Below are positions 7,303-9,432 of a stretch of 9,432 nucleotides of DNA, in pieces. The stretch covers positions 1 through 9,432 of the forward strand of contig JBGPND010000203.1 in assembly GCA_041487355.1 (NCBI GenBank), in the 5' to 3' direction. A program made the position numbers and the translations under genes. Every line of letters starts with the position of its first letter. Position 1 is the stretch's first letter. The notes under the pieces are model-generated. The model saw nothing but the letters and a program-made list of their open reading frames with translations, did not search any database and had not been told where the DNA came from. This DNA is from JAMXLO01 sp041487355 (GTDB lineage Bacteria > Pseudomonadota > Alphaproteobacteria > Acetobacterales > Acetobacteraceae).

Positions 7303-7334
7303 GTCAATATGGGGTACCTACTGTCAATGGGCGG
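7303..7334. repeat. Tandem GTCAAT-N-GGG motif, possible IS21-type terminal remnant
   Basis: Two imperfect copies, GTCAATATGGGG (7303-7314) and GTCAATGGGCGG (7323-7334), occur 20 bases apart, upstream of the istB remnant. IS21-family ends carry several short internal repeats, so this may be the left end of the element whose istB remains. The stretch from 7335 to 7431 shows nothing I can identify. No istA reading frame is recognisable. Low confidence because I cannot compare it with known ends. Confidence 0.25.
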
Positions 7335-7431
7335 TGAAGAGTCACCGTCCGGTGGCAGTCCATTGCGAGGATCGTGCTGCTGTCCGTGATTCGCGCGCTG
7401 GCGGTCACATCATGCGATACGAGAATGGGAA

Positions 7432-7953
7432 GTGCCGATCTCGAGAGCGCTCTCGGCTGCGCAGTTGTCAACGCTGCTGGAAGGCCGCGAGTACTTGGAG
7501 ACCTTCGACTTCACCGCCATCCCAACGCTTAACAAGCCACTGGTCCTCGAACTGACCCGCTGTGAATACGTCGTGGCGCGGGAGAACATCATCGCCCTCG
7601 GCAACAGCGGCACTGGCAAAACGCACATTGCCGTCGCTCTCGGTCTGGCCGCCTGCCAGCGTGGCTTCCCGGTGGGCTTCACGACCGCCGCCGGGCTCGT
7701 CCATCAGCTCACGGAAGCCAAGGATGAGCGCAGGCTGCTGCGGCTCCAGGCCCAGCTGACCGCCGTCAAGCTGTTGTTCGTCGATGAACTCGGTTACGTG
7801 CCGCTCTCCAGGACTGGCGCCGAACTCCTGTTCGAGACACTCAGCCAGCGACATGAACGCGGTGCGACCATCGTCACCGCGAACCTGCCGTTCGAGGAAT
7901 GGACCAGCATCTTCGCCTCCGAGCGACTTACCGGCGCGCCGCTCGACCGGCTG
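7432..7953 (+). pseudogene. istB: IS21-family helper ATPase IstB, N-terminally truncated and 3' replaced
   Basis: The 174-codon segment matches the ATPase core of IstB, which assists the IstA transposase in target capture. Visible are the lead-in LETFDFTAIPTLNKPLVLEL (22-41), Walker A GNSGTGKT (57-64), Walker B LLFVDELGYVPL (114-125), the sensor-like segment TIVTANLPFEEWTSIF (146-161), and SERLTGAPLDRL (163-174). A full IstB would start some tens of residues earlier, and after LDRL it would continue with a THH-like segment. Instead the reading frame passes into maturase sequence. The first possible start is GTG at 7432, whose upstream GGGAA is too close to be a good ribosome site. Probably not functional as a transposition helper, although the ATPase motifs are intact. 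Confidence 0.8.
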
Positions 7954-8319
7954 CAGGCGAAGCTCCTGGCGGTGAAGGAGGCGATGCGGCGGCGGATGCA
8001 CCAGCCAACCCCCCAGCAAGGGGGGTGGCTGCGGCAGGTGGTCACCGGGTATCTTGCCTATCATGCGGTGCCAGTCAACATCCGGGCGCTCCAGATCTTC
8101 CGCGACTGCGTTGTCGATCGCTGGCGGCGATCGCTGCGGCGACGCGGCCAGCGGGACAAAACGACGTGGGAGCGGATCAAGCGGTTGGCGGACGACTACC
8201 TGCCACGGCCGCGCATCCTTCATCCTTGGCCAGAGCAACGCTTCGCCGTCAAACACCCAAGGTGGGAGCCGTATGCGGGAATGCCGCCCGTACGGTTCTG
8301 TGCGGGGGGCGCGCAGTAA
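7954..8319 (+). pseudogene. Group II intron-encoded protein (maturase), C-terminal fragment
   Basis: This continues the istB frame without a stop. Residues 175-295 of the joint frame match the end of bacterial group II intron reverse transcriptase/maturases: the maturase-specific region QAKLLAVKEAMRRRMHQP (175-192) and GWLRQVVTGYLAYHAVPVN (198-216), then RALQIFRDCV, TTWERIKRLADDYLPRPRIL, and the typical ending RFAVKHPRWEPYAGMPPVRF plus CAGGAQ. The polymerase domains, including the YADD motif, are absent. The frame runs through domain V of the intron RNA and stops at TAA (8317-8319), as I recall is also seen in annotated relatives. With no reverse transcriptase domain, retrohoming is impossible. 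Any splicing aid would need the deleted RNA domains as well. Confidence 0.85.
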
Positions 8320-8332
8320 TGCGCGTCCCTAC
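8266..8332 (+). ncRNA. Group II intron domain V and domain VI-like 3' end
   Basis: Bases 8266-8298 fold like the catalytic domain V: an 8-bp basal helix GAGCCGTA/TACGGTTC containing the AGC triad (8267-8269), a two-base CG bulge on the 3' side (8289-8290), and an upper helix GCGG/CCGC. The loop is GAATG instead of a GNRA tetraloop, and the expected U-A pair next to the bulge is U-C, so the domain looks somewhat decayed. A second hairpin follows with a 9-bp stem (GGGGCGCGC, 8307-8315 region, with GCGCGTCCC, 8321-8329) and loop AGTAAT, in the position of domain VI. The intron 3' end is probably the CTAC at 8329-8332. Domains I-IV are missing, so no ribozyme activity is expected. Confidence 0.75.
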
Positions 8333-8528
8333 CGCGATTCTCTCGAAAGCCGGCCAGACGGAGCTGGTGCGCGTGCGCGGCGCCTATTCGGCTCGCCAGG
8401 ATGTCGCGGCCGCTCCGGGAAATCCGCCGCTGTCGACATTGCATCTCTGGCATCCCGGCCAGGCGGTGGTGCTGCGTGAGCATGACCGGTTGGTCGATGA
8501 TATGATTGCGATCTTCGGCTGCCACTGA
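8333..8528 (+). pseudogene. C-terminal remnant of a host gene cut by the intron, possibly a fold-type III PLP enzyme
   Basis: Directly after the presumed intron 3' end a different frame stays open for about 65 codons to TGA at 8526-8528, 17 nt before the next gene. This spacing suggests it was the preceding gene of the same operon. The frame has an ATG at 8319-8321 (TAATG overlap with the maturase stop), but that lies in intron sequence. The segment PLSTLHLWHPGQAVVLREHD followed by RLVDDMIAIFG resembles the ending of D-threonine aldolase or D-amino-acid deaminase proteins (HPCTTFDKW...VVDD...VVD...F), but the His and Cys of that ending are not present. This identification is tentative. The fragment cannot be a working enzyme. 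Confidence 0.35.
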
Positions 8529-8545
8529 GCATGAAAGGATCTGCG

Positions 8546-9432
8546 ATGCTCCCCTGTCCGGTGCTCGACAACGACGAGGTCGCCGCACTCGCCGACATGC
8601 GCGAGCTGATCGATGTCGTGGAAACCTGTTTCATGGCGAAGGCGGAACGCAGGTTGGTCGCGCCGGCCCGCCATGTGGTGGACTTCGGCGGCCCGCAACT
8701 GGTGTTCACCATCGGCGGCGTCACCGAAGCAAATGGCGGCGGTGTTGCAGGCTTTCGTGTCTACGAGACGACACCTGGCATCGGTGCGGCGCACAGCCAG
8801 CTCACCGCGGTGTGGGATACGGCGACGCACCAACTTGTCGGATTGATCTTCGGCGAGCGGCTTGGCGCGCTGCGCACCGGTGCGATCGGCGGCGTCGCGC
8901 TGCGCTACATGGCACCGACGGCGGCGAAGACATTGGGTGTCATCGGCACCGGTCGGCAGGCGGAGACGCAGGTGATGGCGGCAGTTGCCGTGCTTCCATC
9001 GCTCGCCAATGTCCGCGTGTTCGGCCGCAATGCCGCGAACCGCGCAGCGTTCGCCACGCGCCTGGCAGCACGGTTCGGCATCGACATGCAGGCGGCGGAA
9101 AGCGCGCGCCAGGCGGTGGAAGGGGCGGAGATCGTCATCTGTGCGACATCCAGCGAGCAGCCGGTGATCGACACAGCGTGGCTTGCGCCAGGTGTGCATC
9201 TCAGCACGCTCGGCGCGAAGTCGTCCGACAAGCACGAAGTGGCGCGCGACATCGGCAATCTGGCAACCTGGACGACGACCGATTCACCTGATCAGGCGCG
9301 ATCCTATAGGCCGGGCTTCTTCCTGGACGGCACGCCGGCCGGAGCCGCGATGCGTGACCTCGCCGATGTCGTGCATGACGGAGCGCCGATCCGGCAGTCT
9401 TCGAATGACGTGACCCTGTTCTGCTCTGTTGG
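8546..9432 (+). CDS. Ornithine cyclodeaminase/mu-crystallin family protein (3' truncated by window)
   Basis: 295 codons are visible of a protein that usually has about 310-330. The family comprises NAD(P)-dependent enzymes acting on amino acids, imines or opine-like compounds. Visible are LGALRTGAIGGVALRYMAP (106-124, with the conserved Arg), the dinucleotide loop GVIGTGRQAE (131-140), VRVFGRN (156-162), VEGAEIVICAT (191-201) and, near the end, DLADVVHDG (271-279) and SNDVTLFCSVG. Two residues needed in true ornithine cyclodeaminase differ: the Lys expected in the GFKV-like segment is R71 (GFRVY), and the Asp of the GGDCPGK motif is K225 (GAKSSDK). A reductase or dehydrogenase role is therefore more likely than ornithine deamination. 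The start ATG at 8546 has AAGGA at 8535-8539, spaced 6 nt. An in-frame ATG at 8531 lacks a ribosome site. Confidence 0.88.
   Translation, partial: MLPCPVLDNDEVAALADMRELIDVVETCFMAKAERRLVAPARHVVDFGGPQLVFTIGGVTEANGGGVAGFRVYETTPGIGAAHSQLTAVWDTATHQLVGLIFGERLGALRTGAIGGVALRYMAPTAAKTLGVIGTGRQAETQVMAAVAVLPSLANVRVFGRNAANRAAFATRLAARFGIDMQAAESARQAVEGAEIVICATSSEQPVIDTAWLAPGVHLSTLGAKSSDKHEVARDIGNLATWTTTDSPDQARSYRPGFFLDGTPAGAAMRDLADVVHDGAPIRQSSNDVTLFCSV

Larger units (their letters stand above)
7432..8332 (+). mobile_element. Composite remnant: IS21-type istB fragment fused to the 3' end of a group II intron
   Basis: This stretch joins pieces of two different mobile elements. Bases 7432-7953 encode most of an IS21-type helper ATPase without its N-terminal region. 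Bases from about 7954 encode the end of a group II intron maturase, followed by intron domain V and a domain VI-like hairpin ending near 8332. There is no istA, no reverse transcriptase domain and no recognisable intron 5' end. Neither element could move by itself. The junction, near CGGCTG (7948-7953, Arg-Leu), lies where both proteins carry a similar Arg-Leu pair, which suggests a deletion through short homology. Confidence 0.75.

Noticed and set aside
7322..7327. TTGACA (minus strand) as a -35 element for the sugar operon
   Set aside because: No -10-like hexamer is found 16-18 bases downstream; the sequence there is GC-rich (ACCCGC).
6201..7337. A plus-strand open frame of 378 codons opposite the binding-protein gene
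   Set aside because: It is a composition shadow of the binding-protein gene, with low-complexity Leu/Ala/Arg/Gly content and no recognisable domain.
7442..7455. A perfect 14-bp palindrome, CGAGAGCGCTCTCG
   Set aside because: A 14-bp palindrome is expected about once in 1-2 windows of this size by chance, and it lies at the edge of the istB remnant without other signals.

Overview
The window is high-GC DNA whose gene content (CUT1-type sugar ABC importer genes with their own catabolic enzymes, a perfect FNR/FixK-type box, and GTCATSCC...GGCATCC palindromic repeats) suggests an alphaproteobacterium. The exact taxon cannot be fixed from the sequence.

Left edge (1-270, + strand): the last 89 codons of a MacB/FtsX-type ABC transporter permease. 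It converges on a five-gene minus-strand cluster. The gap between them carries a doublet of inverted palindromic repeats that may serve both sides as a terminator.

Core (7139 down to 490, - strand): a sugar uptake and catabolism operon in the order periplasmic binding protein, MalF-type permease, MalG-type permease, FGGY pentulose kinase, FucI-type isomerase. Spacing is tight (31 nt, about 25 nt, 8-nt overlap) until the last gap of 227 nt, which holds a second repeat doublet. The enzyme pair suggests uptake of an aldopentose such as D-arabinose, isomerisation to a ketopentose (D-ribulose) and phosphorylation to the 5-phosphate. L-fucose or another sugar is possible. No ABC ATPase gene is present, so the importer must use one encoded elsewhere. 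Upstream of the operon lie a perfect TTGAT-N4-ATCAA box and a nested inverted repeat, suggesting redox-linked and sugar-specific control.

Right part (about 7300-8530, + strand): a graveyard of mobile DNA. A 5'-truncated IS21-type istB is joined in frame to the 3' end of a group II intron maturase gene. Intron domain V and a domain VI-like hairpin follow. Next come the last ~65 codons of a truncated host gene, possibly a fold-type III PLP enzyme, and then an ornithine cyclodeaminase/mu-crystallin family gene with a good ribosome binding site that runs off the right edge. The simplest history is insertion of an intron into or beside a gene upstream of the cyclodeaminase-family gene, insertion of an IS21-type element nearby, and a deletion fusing the two elements. 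I found no clearly new system. The most interesting points are the istB-maturase chimera, the FNR-type box ahead of a sugar operon, and the repeat doublets flanking the isomerase gene.
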